A stretch of DNA of 64,000 nt from Streptomyces justiciae (GTDB lineage: Bacteria > Actinomycetota > Actinomycetes > Streptomycetales > Streptomycetaceae). The notes under the pieces are model-generated. The model ran no database searches. It saw only the letters and a program-made list of their open reading frames with translations, and was not told where the DNA came from. Position 1 is the first letter of the stretch; each line of letters starts with the position of its first letter. Below are positions 9,307-17,266 of this stretch, piece after piece. A program made the position numbers and the translations under genes. The stretch lies in the NCBI RefSeq assembly GCF_015163075.1, contig NZ_JADDXU010000009.1:310001-374000 (forward strand), written 5' to 3'.

Positions 9307-10180
9307 CCAGACCGGCCCGAATCTCCTCGACCCAGGCCCGGACATCCCGAATCTGCCTCCCGGTCGGCATCGGCTCCGCACCCCCGCCCCGCCCCGCGCA
9401 GGCCCGGCAGAGCCCTCCCGGCAACGCCTCAGCCCGCCCCGGCACCCCGCAGTCGGTGCACTCGATCATGACGCGGGGGGCTCGCGCAGGCGCGGCGGCA
9501 GGACGCTCGGGCGGCATCCGGTCGACCAGCCGACGCCGCAGGAAGGCGCGGGGCGAGTGCACCTGGTCCGGGAGCCCGGCGACCAGCACCTGAGAGAGCT
9601 GGTCCGGCGACGTGCCCCGGGCCAGCCATTCACCGGCCAGCTCTTCGAGCGCGGCGCAGTCGGCGGCCGACAGGGCGAGGCGCGGGTCGCGGAGGCCGAG
9701 GCGGGCGAGGGTGTCGTAGGCCTCGGACGGTGGCGGTACGTCGTCCACGACTGCCTTTGTCTCGACCTCGGGCGGCGTCACGTCACCTTCGAGCGCCCAG
9801 GCCCACCATTCGTCGTCACGTGCGGTACGTGACCAGAAGGTATGGAACACCCACCGCGTGCCGGTCTCGCCCTCACTCGGCGGGATACGACGCCGTACGC
9901 GCCGCAGATGACCGGCGCGCCCGAGTTCGTTGAGCGCCGAGCGCACGGCCTGCTGGCCGTAGAGGGGCTGGGCCTTGGCGAGGGTTTTGGCATCCATCGC
10001 CGCGTTCTCGGAGAGCTGGTCGATGAGGCTGGCGAGGTAGGCCTCGCGGGGTGCGAGGTGATGGAAGGCATCGGCTTTCGGCTGCTGTTCTTCCGGGGCT
10101 GAGCGCTTGCCGTAGCCGGGCTTGGCCATGGGATGGGCTGCGGGCGCGGGCAGGGCCGCGTTAGGGTTTTCGTAAGCCAC
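9296..10180 (-). CDS. Winged-helix DNA-binding protein with C-terminal zinc ribbon
   Basis: A 294-residue protein. Residues ~45-115 fit a winged helix (LIDQLSENAAMDAKTLAKA, AVRSALNELGRAGHLRRVRR). An acidic linker and a helical middle part follow. Residues ~240-262 form a zinc ribbon with paired cysteines CTDCG and CRAC. Such proteins are usually annotated as MarR-like or helix-turn-helix regulators in Streptomyces; target genes are unknown. The ATG at 10180 is used; an internal Met at MAKPGYGK is possible. Its upstream region holds a hairpin and a perfect inverted repeat, candidate sites for autoregulation. It is convergent with, and overlaps, the STAND gene. Confidence 0.72.
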   Translation of the reverse strand: MAYENPNAALPAPAAHPMAKPGYGKRSAPEEQQPKADAFHHLAPREAYLASLIDQLSENAAMDAKTLAKAQPLYGQQAVRSALNELGRAGHLRRVRRRIPPSEGETGTRWVFHTFWSRTARDDEWWAWALEGDVTPPEVETKAVVDDVPPPSEAYDTLARLGLRDPRLALSAADCAALEELAGEWLARGTSPDQLSQVLVAGLPDQVHSPRAFLRRRLVDRMPPERPAAAPARAPRVMIECTDCGVPGRAEALPGGLCRACAGRGGGAEPMPTGRQIRDVRAWVEEIRAGLVRA

Positions 10181-10209
10181 GGGATCGCCTGTTTCGATCT
10201 TGGGGTGAG

Positions 10210-10243
10210 ACCCCGGCGGGTGTTGGTAGCACCCGACCGGGGT
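10210..10243. promoter_or_regulatory. Stem-loop upstream of the winged-helix gene
   Basis: ACCCCGG at 10210-10216 pairs with CCGGGGT at 10237-10243, and GGGTG at 10218-10222 pairs with CACCC at 10230-10234, giving a strong hairpin 30 bases before the start codon at 10180. It may be a leader structure on the minus-strand transcript. No T tract marks it as a terminator for that gene. Confidence 0.55.
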
Positions 10244-10250
10244 TGTTTGT

Positions 10251-10277
10251 TGTCGCGAACGCTAGAGGTTCGCGACA
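10251..10277. promoter_or_regulatory. Perfect 10-bp inverted repeat, candidate operator
   Basis: TGTCGCGAAC (10251-10260) and GTTCGCGACA (10268-10277) are exact inverted copies separated by seven bases. The element lies 71-97 bases upstream of the winged-helix gene start, the expected position of an operator overlapping its promoter. The regulator that binds it is not known; autoregulation is the simplest guess. Confidence 0.6.
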
Positions 10278-10418
10278 GCGCGTCGCAAGCCGATCACGAA
10301 AAGTCATCTCGGCTGGTGCGCAGGCGAGTTGGGCGCGGGGAGGGCGGGAGGGTGGGTGGATTCTTTCCGCCCATTCCTTGAAAGAGGAGATCGGATCTCG
10401 ACGCCCGAAGCCCGAAGC

Positions 10419-10667
10419 TCAGACCTCGCGGGAGGCGTAGGCGACGAAGGCGGCCCAGGCGTCGGCGTTCACGTCGAAACGGGGGCCTTGGGGGCCGAGC
10501 TTCGAGTCTCGGACGTGGGTGGTGTGGGGGTGGAGGGCGACTTCGAGGCAGGCGCCACCCTGGGAGTCGCTGCGGCTGGACTTGCGCCAGGCGTAGGCGA
10601 CTTCGAGGCAGGCGCTGCCCTCTGAGTCGCTATAGCTGGACTTGAACCAAGCCAGTTCGGCGCTCAC
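10419..10667 (-). CDS. Tandem DUF397 protein
   Basis: An 82-residue protein made of two DUF397 units: WFKSSYSDSEGSACLEVAY followed by WRKSSRSDSQGGACLEVAL, then the usual tail VRDSK and FDVNADAWAAFVAYA. DUF397 proteins are small cytoplasmic partners of XRE/DUF5753 regulators in streptomycetes, as in the WhiJ/BldB-type families. The start ATG overlaps the stop of the XRE gene (10664-10667, ATGA), so translation is coupled. The first unit appears truncated to its N-terminal half, suggesting an internal duplication. Confidence 0.9.
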   Translation of the reverse strand: MSAELAWFKSSYSDSEGSACLEVAYAWRKSSRSDSQGGACLEVALHPHTTHVRDSKLGPQGPRFDVNADAWAAFVAYASREV

Positions 10668-11482
10668 AGCTCCTCCGCCACCTTCCTGATGAACTGCGCA
10701 GACTCCTCCACGCTAAGCGCCTGCATCCGGATCATGCCATAGCGCTGCGTGAGCGTACTGAGCTTGTCCCCATCGGAGTGGAGAGCCCCGGTGGACTGCC
10801 CGTCCACGAAGGCGTAGCGCTCGTGATCAGCCGTCTCCACGAGCACCATCGGGCCACTGAGCGCCGCCGTAGGGGCAGTTGTGAACGGGAGCACCTGGAT
10901 CGACAAGTGCCGCTGACTCCCCACCTCCAGCAGATGGGCGCACTGCCCCCGCATGACGTCCTGCTCACCGACGACGGAACGCAGCACCGCCTCATGGATG
11001 ACAAAGCTGAAGTACGTCAGCGGCTTACGCCCCAGCTTCTCCTGCCGCTTCAGCCGCGCAGCGACTCGCTCCTCCACCGTCTCTTCGTCCAAAGGCGGAC
11101 AGTTGCTGCCGATCAGCGCTCGGGCATACTCCGGGGTCTGCAACAAGCCGGGCACAAGCAGCGGCTCGTACCACTGCAGTGTGATCGCCTCGGCCTCCAC
11201 CAGAACGTACTGCTGCGTACGCTGCGGAAACGGCTCAGGCTTCAGGAACTCGTGTGCGGCGACCAACTTCCCGCGAGCTCCGCATAGTTGATCGGCGACT
11301 TGCAGCAGCCGCAGTGTTGGCCTTCGTCGACCGCACTCCATCGACTTGACGTACTCGTAGTCATAGCCGGCCTCGTCAGCCAGCAGCTGCCGCGCTACCC
11401 CGGCCTCCTCCCGCCACAACTTGATCTGCCCACCGCAGTACCGCCAGCTCTGCTGAGCCTGCTGAGACGTAGCCACGCGCAT
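10664..11482 (-). CDS. XRE-family regulator with DUF5753 domain (WhiJ-like)
   Basis: A 272-residue protein. An N-terminal helix-turn-helix (LKLWREEAG-type start, LADEAGYDYEYVKSMECGRRRPT) covers roughly residues 15-75. The remaining ~190 residues are a DUF5753 domain (YEPLLVPGLLQTPEYARAL, RLKRQEKL, HEAVLRSVVG, SIQVLPF). Such regulators pair with a DUF397 protein and often a small ATPase, and control development or antibiotic production in some strains. The ATG at 11482 is preferred over an upstream frame start at 11530, which adds sequence not typical of the family. The ATPase gene diverges at 11616. Confidence 0.88.
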   Translation of the reverse strand: MRVATSQQAQQSWRYCGGQIKLWREEAGVARQLLADEAGYDYEYVKSMECGRRRPTLRLLQVADQLCGARGKLVAAHEFLKPEPFPQRTQQYVLVEAEAITLQWYEPLLVPGLLQTPEYARALIGSNCPPLDEETVEERVAARLKRQEKLGRKPLTYFSFVIHEAVLRSVVGEQDVMRGQCAHLLEVGSQRHLSIQVLPFTTAPTAALSGPMVLVETADHERYAFVDGQSTGALHSDGDKLSTLTQRYGMIRMQALSVEESAQFIRKVAEEL

Positions 11483-11615
11483 CCCCCGTCTCCCACCGAC
11501 ACCCCGTGTACACGCACCCTCTGTACACACTCCGCCACTCCCCGAGGTTACGCGTCAACCACCAGCCTGATCACGGCAAATGACGGAGAAGCACCCGCAA
11601 GGAAGAGAACCGCGC

Positions 11616-12068
11616 ATGTCCGAGGAAGCCGTCGAGTGGCAACTGCCCCGCCACCCCCGCAGCGTGAGCCGCTCCCGCGCTCTTCTCCGTGCGCAGGCCG
11701 TCGACTGGAAACTCCCGGACGCGATCACCGACACGGCCGTACTACTGCTCAGCGAGCTGATGACCAACGCCTACCGCCACGCCCACGTCTCCCCCGGCCG
11801 CGAGATCCGTATCCGCTGCGCCCTGGACGACGACGCCCGCCGCCTCCACGTATCGGTGACGGACGCGAGCGACACGATGCCGACGTTCCGGAACCCGTCC
11901 CCGGAGGACGAGTCGGGGCGCGGCCTGATCCTCCTCACCCTGCTCGCCGACGAGTGGGGCACGGAACCCCGCCCGAACGGCCTCGGCAAGGCAATCTGGT
12001 TCGCCCTGAACCTGGATCCGAATCTGGATCCGAATCTGGATCCGGTTACACCAGCCGCCGCGCCGTAG
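11616..12068 (+). CDS. Anti-sigma-factor-like HATPase_c protein
   Basis: A 150-residue single-domain GHKL ATPase related to SpoIIAB/RsbW anti-sigma kinases. The N-box is SELMTNAYRHA, the G1 box VTDASD and the G2 box GRGLILL. The ATG at 11616 has AAGGAAGAG upstream; an in-frame ATG at 11580 is the alternative. It completes the DUF397-XRE-ATPase trio common in streptomycetes, divergent from the other two. The C-terminus ends in a short repeated LDPN motif encoded by a 12-bp tandem repeat. No cognate sigma factor is adjacent. Confidence 0.85.
   Translation: MSEEAVEWQLPRHPRSVSRSRALLRAQAVDWKLPDAITDTAVLLLSELMTNAYRHAHVSPGREIRIRCALDDDARRLHVSVTDASDTMPTFRNPSPEDESGRGLILLTLLADEWGTEPRPNGLGKAIWFALNLDPNLDPNLDPVTPAAAP
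12009..12044 (+). repeat. Three tandem 12-bp units inside the ATPase gene
   Basis: AATCTGGATCCG is present at 12021-12032 and 12033-12044, with a one-base variant at 12009-12020. Each unit encodes NLDP, so copy number can change without shifting the frame. It extends the C-terminal tail of the ATPase, just before the stop at 12068. Confidence 0.85.
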
Positions 12069-12747
12069 CCCACCGCGTCAGCTCATGCCGGTTCGACAGC
12101 TGCAACTTCCGCAGTACCGCCGACACATGGGACTCCACCGTCTTCACGGAGATGAACAGCTGCTTGGCGATCTCCTTGTACGCGTAGCCGCGCGCGATCA
12201 GCCGCAGTACCTCGCGCTCGCGCTGCGTCAGGCGGTCCAGGTCCTCGTCCACCGGTGGCGCGTCCGTCGAGGCGAACGCGTCGAGGACGAAGCCGGCCAG
12301 CCTCGGGGAGAACACCGCGTCGCCGTCCTGGACGCGGAAGATGGAGTTGACCAGGTCCGTGCCTGTGATGGTCTTGGTGACGTAGCCCCTCGCCCCGCCT
12401 CGGATCACGCCGATCACGTCCTCCGCCGCGTCCGACACCGACAAGGCCAGGAACCGCACCGGCTGCTCCGCGTCCGCCATCAACGGGGCGCAGCGGCGCA
12501 GGACTTCGACTCCGCCGCCGCCGGGGAGGTGGACGTCCAGGAGGACCACCTCGGGGCGGGTCGCGGTGATGACCGTGACGGCCTGGTCGACGTCGGCCGC
12601 CTCGCCGACGACCTCCACGCCGGTCTGCTCGGTCTGGCCGATCTCGGCCTGGACGCCCGTACGGAACATGCGGTGGTCGTCGACGAGGACCACTCGCACC
12701 CGGCGCTCGCCCGTCGCTGTGTCGTTCGCCTCGGTCGGGTCGCTCAT
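12046..12747 (-). CDS. LuxR/NarL-family response regulator
   Basis: A 233-residue protein with a receiver domain at ~17-140 (acidic pair DD at 23-24, phospho-acceptor Asp71 in VVLLDVHLP) and a LuxR-type HTH at ~165-230 (LTQREREVLRLIARGYAYKEIA, VKTVESHVSAVLRKLQLSNRHEL). Its ATG overlaps the stop of the histidine kinase gene as ATGA, so the pair is translationally coupled. It is the DNA-binding output of the PspC-type kinase. The 3' end overlaps the convergent ATPase gene by 23 bases. Confidence 0.93.
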   Translation of the reverse strand: MSDPTEANDTATGERRVRVVLVDDHRMFRTGVQAEIGQTEQTGVEVVGEAADVDQAVTVITATRPEVVLLDVHLPGGGGVEVLRRCAPLMADAEQPVRFLALSVSDAAEDVIGVIRGGARGYVTKTITGTDLVNSIFRVQDGDAVFSPRLAGFVLDAFASTDAPPVDEDLDRLTQREREVLRLIARGYAYKEIAKQLFISVKTVESHVSAVLRKLQLSNRHELTRWATARRLV

Positions 12748-14075
12748 GACGTCTTCTCCGCCCTCTCCATCTCCAGCTCGACCTCCGTGCCGCCGCCCGG
12801 CACCGCGCGCAGGCGGGCCGTGCCGCCGTGGCGCTCCATGCGGCCGATGATCGATTCTCTGACACCCATGCGGTCGGCGGGTATCGAGTCGGGGTCGAAG
12901 CCGGGGCCGCGGTCCCGGACCGACACGAAGACCGTCTTTCCCTCGACCTCGGCGTAGACCTGCACCGCGCCGCCCTCGCCACCGTACTTGGCCGCGTTCA
13001 CCATCGCCTCGCGCGCGGCCTGCATCTGTGCGCCGATCCGTTCGTCGAGGGGGCAGTCGCCGACGATGACGACTTCCAGGGGGACGCCGTGCTTGTCCTC
13101 GACCTCGGCCGCGTTGCGCCGTACCGCCTCGGCGAGGGTGTCGGGTTCGTCGGCCTCGTCCTTGCCCGTGCCCTCGGGTTTGTAGAGCCAGGTGCGCAGG
13201 TCGCGCTCCTGGGCGCGGGCGAGGCGGCGCACCTCTCCCGCGTTCTCCGCGTTGCGCTGGATCAGGGTCAGGGTGTGCAGCACCGAGTCGTGGACATGGG
13301 CGGCGACCTCGGCGCGCTCCTGGGCGCGGATGCGCATCAGGCGCTCCTCGGAGAGGTCCTGGGTCATGCGTACGAGGTAGGGGCCGGCGAGGAGGGTGAT
13401 GCCGACCAGGACCGCGAGGGCCGCCTGGAGGACCGAGCCGAGGTGGGCGGCCGAGCCCTGCATGACGAAGATGCCGGACACACCGGCCGTGACGAGCAGG
13501 ACGCCGCCCGCGGCGCGCAGCAGGCTGAGGGTCCGCCTGCGGCGGCCGACCTCGGCCCAGCGGGCCCGGCGGGCGTTGTCTGCCTGCCGCCAGACCAGCG
13601 CCACACCGGCGCCGACGAGCACGGCGGGCCAGAGGTAGGCCTTCGCGCCCGTGCCCAGGTTGACGTTGCCCACGAAGACCATGGCCACCACGACCATGAG
13701 GAGCAGGGCGACGATCTGGCCCTTGTCCGGTCTGCGGGCGACGAGGCGGCGGCGGCCGTCGGGTGAGGTCTCGGTGGTGACGAAGGACGGGGCCTTCTGG
13801 CCGCTCACACCTCCGACGCCGAGCGGCACGAAGAACCAGAACGCGGCGTACAGCAGGGCGCCGAGGCCGTCCGCCATGAACAGGCCGACGAAGACGAGCC
13901 GCACCCAGATCACGGGCAGCCCGAGATGCCCGGCGAGCCCCCGCGCCACACCCCCCAGCCAGCGTCCGTCACTGCTGCGGTAGAGCTTGCGCGGCGGCCG
14001 CGGTTCGACGAGTGGCGCTGCTGCGGCTGCTTCCGGCATGCCATCGATGTTCACACGGCGCGACGGCCCGAGCAT
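12744..14075 (-). CDS. PspC-domain sensor histidine kinase
   Basis: A 443-residue membrane kinase. Residues ~28-88 form a PspC domain with a membrane helix (LYRSSDGRWLGGVARGLAGH). Further helices lie near 121-160 and 188-235. The dimerisation/phosphoacceptor helix has AAHVHDSVLHTL with His262, and the C-terminus is a HATPase_c domain (REAMVNAAKYGG, VRDRGPGFDPDSI). This architecture is typical of envelope-stress two-component systems. The ATG at 14075 has AGGGGG nine bases upstream; in-frame starts at 14054 and 14039 are possible. It is divergent from the PspC membrane protein at 14230. Confidence 0.92.
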   Translation of the reverse strand: MLGPSRRVNIDGMPEAAAAAPLVEPRPPRKLYRSSDGRWLGGVARGLAGHLGLPVIWVRLVFVGLFMADGLGALLYAAFWFFVPLGVGGVSGQKAPSFVTTETSPDGRRRLVARRPDKGQIVALLLMVVVAMVFVGNVNLGTGAKAYLWPAVLVGAGVALVWRQADNARRARWAEVGRRRRTLSLLRAAGGVLLVTAGVSGIFVMQGSAAHLGSVLQAALAVLVGITLLAGPYLVRMTQDLSEERLMRIRAQERAEVAAHVHDSVLHTLTLIQRNAENAGEVRRLARAQERDLRTWLYKPEGTGKDEADEPDTLAEAVRRNAAEVEDKHGVPLEVVIVGDCPLDERIGAQMQAAREAMVNAAKYGGEGGAVQVYAEVEGKTVFVSVRDRGPGFDPDSIPADRMGVRESIIGRMERHGGTARLRAVPGGGTEVELEMERAEKTS

Positions 14076-14229
14076 CAGGGTCGGCCCCCTAGACTCCCCT
14101 GATCTTCGAGACGCGCAGAAACGGCACGGCCCTCGAACGTCTCCCCGGCGCCGGGTCAGGGGCGATATCAGGGTCCGGCCAGGGTCGTTCCGACTCCCGT
14201 CGCGGCAGCTCGCCCGTCACCATGGACAC

Positions 14230-15729
14230 ATGACAGATCACCAGCACGCCGCGGACCCGGCGCCCGACGAGGGCGCCTCGTCCGCCGCGCCCTCCGCGAC
14301 CGCCGCCGGTGAGGAACCGCGTGCGCACGAGCGGGCGGGTGCGCGGAAGGAAGAGGAGCGGCCGGGCGCGGCTGGACCGGAAGACGACCGCGACGGGGTT
14401 CGTTCTCCTGGCGAGGACGGGCTCCGTCCTCCCGGCGAGGGGGGAACGGCCGCGCCGCCGCCGAAGTTCCGCCGCGACCGGCGGCACAAAATGCTCGCGG
14501 GCGTGTGCGCCGGCCTCGGGCGGCAGTGCGACATGGACCCGGTGATCTTCCGGATCACCCTCGCCGTGCTCTCCGCGACCGGCGGCATCGGCCTCATCTT
14601 CTACGGCTTCGCGTGGCTCTTCGTGCCGTACGAGGACGACGAGGAGAACGAGGTCCGCAAGCTGCTGACCGGTCGAGTCGACGGCCAGGCCCTGGCGGCC
14701 GTGCTGTTCGCGCTGGTCGGCTGCGGCGTGTTCCTGACGATGCTGAACAACGGGACGGTGCTGACCTTCGCGGTCGTCGTCTCCCTGCTTCTCGCGGGCG
14801 CCGGGTACTGGGCGCGGCAGCGCGGCACCCCCGACACCGACCCGCTGGCCGCCCAGGCCGCCGCCGACGCCCCGCCGGAGGCCCAGGCCCCGCCGGTCAG
14901 CGTCACCTACCCCTCCTGGTGGCGCGAGCCCATCGTCAAAGACGGCACTCACGAGGGCGGCACCGGCTATCTGTGGGGCCCTGGCGACTCCCGCCCCCGC
15001 GACATCGCGGACGCCATCGACTTCAGCTTGGCCCGTGGCTACGGCCACGCCGGTGCGGACATACGCACGGCCGGCCCGCAGCAGTCCAGGCAGCGCGGCC
15101 CGCGCTGGATCGGCGGCTGGATCTTCCTGCTCGCCCTGCTCGCGGCCGGTCTCGGCACGGGGCTGACGTGGGACGAGCACCCCCTCGGCACCAGCCTCCA
15201 GACCGGTCTGGCCTGCGCGCTGATCGTCCTGGGCCTCGGTATCGCGGTCAGTTCGTTCCTCGGGCGTACGGGGGCGGGCTCGATCTTCCTGGCGGTGCTC
15301 ACGGCGGGGCTGCTCGCCGGGGCGGCCGCCGTGCCCAAGGACATCGGCACGGACTGGGTCCGGGAGAACTGGCGGCCCGCCGCGGTGGCGGACGTCAAGC
15401 AGAAGTACAACCTGGGCACCGGCGTCGGCACGCTCGATCTGAGCGCGGTGGACCTGGCCAAGGGGCAGACGGTGACGACCGAGGTCGAGGTGGGCGTGGG
15501 CAAGGTGAAGGTGATCGTGCCGAAGGACGCGACCGTGCAGGTCCACATCGACGTGGGCGTGGGCGACATCCAGCTGCCCGGGGACGACCAGGAGGACGTG
15601 GACGTGGAACCGGGCAAGTACAAGGAGGCCACCCTGACCCCGGCCAAGGGCGTCAAGCCGTCCGGCACCCTCGACATCGACCTCCAGGTCGGCGTCGGAC
15701 AGGCGGAGGTGAGCCGTGCTGCGTCATGA
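14230..15729 (+). CDS. PspC-domain membrane protein
   Basis: A 499-residue protein with a long acidic, low-complexity N-terminus, a PspC domain at ~78-140 (RRHKMLAGVCAGLG, FYGFAWLFVPYE), several membrane helices between ~150 and 385, and a C-terminal beta-rich part from ~395 (GVGTLDLSAVDLAKGQ, VEVGVGKVKVIVPKDATV) similar to the C-terminal fold of LiaF-like proteins. LiaF-type proteins modulate cognate kinases, which matches the divergent PspC kinase 154 bases away. The ATG at 14230 is preferred because the frame upstream is the kinase promoter region. The next gene overlaps its end by 14 bases. Confidence 0.88.
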   Translation: MTDHQHAADPAPDEGASSAAPSATAAGEEPRAHERAGARKEEERPGAAGPEDDRDGVRSPGEDGLRPPGEGGTAAPPPKFRRDRRHKMLAGVCAGLGRQCDMDPVIFRITLAVLSATGGIGLIFYGFAWLFVPYEDDEENEVRKLLTGRVDGQALAAVLFALVGCGVFLTMLNNGTVLTFAVVVSLLLAGAGYWARQRGTPDTDPLAAQAAADAPPEAQAPPVSVTYPSWWREPIVKDGTHEGGTGYLWGPGDSRPRDIADAIDFSLARGYGHAGADIRTAGPQQSRQRGPRWIGGWIFLLALLAAGLGTGLTWDEHPLGTSLQTGLACALIVLGLGIAVSSFLGRTGAGSIFLAVLTAGLLAGAAAVPKDIGTDWVRENWRPAAVADVKQKYNLGTGVGTLDLSAVDLAKGQTVTTEVEVGVGKVKVIVPKDATVQVHIDVGVGDIQLPGDDQEDVDVEPGKYKEATLTPAKGVKPSGTLDIDLQVGVGQAEVSRAAS

Positions 15730-15964
15730 GTTCCGCCCAGGCAAACTGATCGCCGGCTTCTTCCTGACCCTGGCAGGCATCATCTACGCCGGAGACGCGG
15801 GCGGCGCCTGGGAAACCCCCTGGTTCGCCATCATCCCCGTGGTCACGGCAGGCCTGTGCCTGGCAGGCGCGGTAGGACTACTGACCCGATCACTCCGACG
15901 CCGCCGCAGAACGACCATCGGCACGGGCACCCCGGAGGAGCCTTCGCCGGAGATACCGGGGTAG
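15716..15964 (+). CDS. Small two-helix membrane protein
   Basis: An 82-residue protein with helices near 11-28 and 38-58, an Arg-rich stretch (SLRRRRRT) and a short polar tail. It starts with GTG inside the last codons of the PspC gene, an overlap of 14 bases, so it is most likely translated from the same message and may act with it in the membrane. No function is recognised. Confidence 0.8.
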   Translation: MLRHEFRPGKLIAGFFLTLAGIIYAGDAGGAWETPWFAIIPVVTAGLCLAGAVGLLTRSLRRRRRTTIGTGTPEEPSPEIPG

Positions 15965-16015
15965 GCCCAGGCCGGACGGCTGGAAGCCCCCGTCACCGGA
16001 CGGCTGGAACCCCCG

Positions 16016-16552
16016 TCACCAAGCCGCGGCCCCGCTCGGTTCTCGGCGGCGGTTTCTGATCAGGGCGTCCAGGGACAGATACGGCGCCCCGGCCAGGATC
16101 AGTGGTAGCCAGGCCATCAGGTAGGCGAGGTCGTTGCCGTAGTAGTAGGGCTCCGCGGCCCAGCTCATCGTCAGCCACAGGCTGAGGGAGATCAGGGCTC
16201 CGCCCAGGGCGGCGAGGCGGGCCAGGAGGCCGAAGAGGGTGCCGAGGCCCACGGCCACTTCGCCGAGGGCGATGGCGTAGCCGAAGCCGACGGGGTTGTT
16301 GAGGGCCATGTCGACCATGGCCGGGATCGCCGACGACTGCTTGACGTTGCGCATCTGGTCGCCGATCGAGCCCGCCCCCGAGTCCTTCATGAAGGCGCTG
16401 TCGGTGAGCTTGTCCAGTCCGGCGTAGATGAAGGTGACGCCCAGGAAGACGCGGAGCGGGAGCAGCGCGTAGTGAGTGGCGGTGTCGCGCCAGCTTCGGC
16501 CGCCGCCGTCGAAGTAGGGGGTGTGCGTGTCCGTACGAAAACCGTGAGTCAT
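16016..16552 (-). CDS. DoxX-family membrane protein
   Basis: A 178-residue protein with four membrane helices: LLPLRVFLGVTFIYAGLDKL, FGYAIALGEVAVGLGTLFGL, LAALGGALISLSLWLTMSW and DLAYLMAWLPLILAGA. The first helix, with its AGLDKL end, is typical of DoxX/DoxD-like proteins linked in some species to thiosulphate or redox functions. The ATG at 16552 is preferred over 16594. Its role here is unknown. Confidence 0.85.
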   Translation of the reverse strand: MTHGFRTDTHTPYFDGGGRSWRDTATHYALLPLRVFLGVTFIYAGLDKLTDSAFMKDSGAGSIGDQMRNVKQSSAIPAMVDMALNNPVGFGYAIALGEVAVGLGTLFGLLARLAALGGALISLSLWLTMSWAAEPYYYGNDLAYLMAWLPLILAGAPYLSLDALIRNRRREPSGAAAW

Positions 16553-16690
16553 CGCTCCTAGCCGCCTCTCACCCAGCGTGCTGTGACCCCTCAAAAGACG
16601 ATACGCACGAAAGGGAGGTACCGCTCAATGCCGGGACGACGGGTTTCCGCCCCCTGGATGCGCCTTGCCCGAGGCCGGTCGTGGCGCCGG

Positions 16691-17155
16691 TCAGATGTGC
16701 GCCCGGATCTGACGTACCGGGTGGCCCAGGGCCCGAGCCACGGAGTTCAGCTGCGCCTCGCTCAGCGTGTCGGTCTCCGGGTTCCAGACGGCGATCTCGA
16801 ACCGGGCGAACCCGCAGGGCCAGTGGAAGTCCAGCTGGGCCAGCGAGACGTCGGCCCCACAGCAGGGAACGGTCGCGTCGAGGGTCGGGAAGCCGTCCTC
16901 ATGGTCCTCGATGAGGTCCGCCCACCACTCGAGGTCGATCGCCCCCCGGCACCGCGGGCAGCCGATCCGCTCCAGGTTCTGCGCGCTGTCGACCACCGAG
17001 GGCAGGTCGTACCAGTCGACGTCGATCTCGACGTCCGTGTCGGGGGCGAGGCCGCCGACCAGCTCGGTCACGAGGGCCTGGGCGCGGAGGGCACCGGCTT
17101 CTTCGGGCTGCCAGTGCGGGTCGGTCGGTATGACGGAGAGAACGGCTTCGCTCAT
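16691..17155 (-). CDS. Hypothetical protein with zinc-binding cysteines
   Basis: A 154-residue acidic soluble protein. CPRC near residue 66 and PCC near 98 form a likely zinc site, with a further Cys in HWPCGF. The opening MSEAVLSVIPTDPHWQP and the tail TLSEAQLNSVARALGHPVRQI look like a conserved streptomycete hypothetical family. It is 111 bases downstream of the gene at 17267-18544 in transcription order and may be co-transcribed. No function is recognised. Confidence 0.75.
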   Translation of the reverse strand: MSEAVLSVIPTDPHWQPEEAGALRAQALVTELVGGLAPDTDVEIDVDWYDLPSVVDSAQNLERIGCPRCRGAIDLEWWADLIEDHEDGFPTLDATVPCCGADVSLAQLDFHWPCGFARFEIAVWNPETDTLSEAQLNSVARALGHPVRQIRAHI

Positions 17156-17266
17156 GGTTCAGGCCTCGTCGATGGTCGTCATGGTCGGGGTGTCTGCGGT
17201 GGTCGCGACGGCTCGGGCGACTCCGGTCGGGGGCACGGCTCCGGCGTCTCCGCCGGGCGCCATCGC

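Noticed and set aside
13987..14229. N-terminal extension of the PspC membrane protein
   Set aside because: It would overlap the start and promoter of the divergent kinase; the ATG at 14230 begins a plausible N-terminus.
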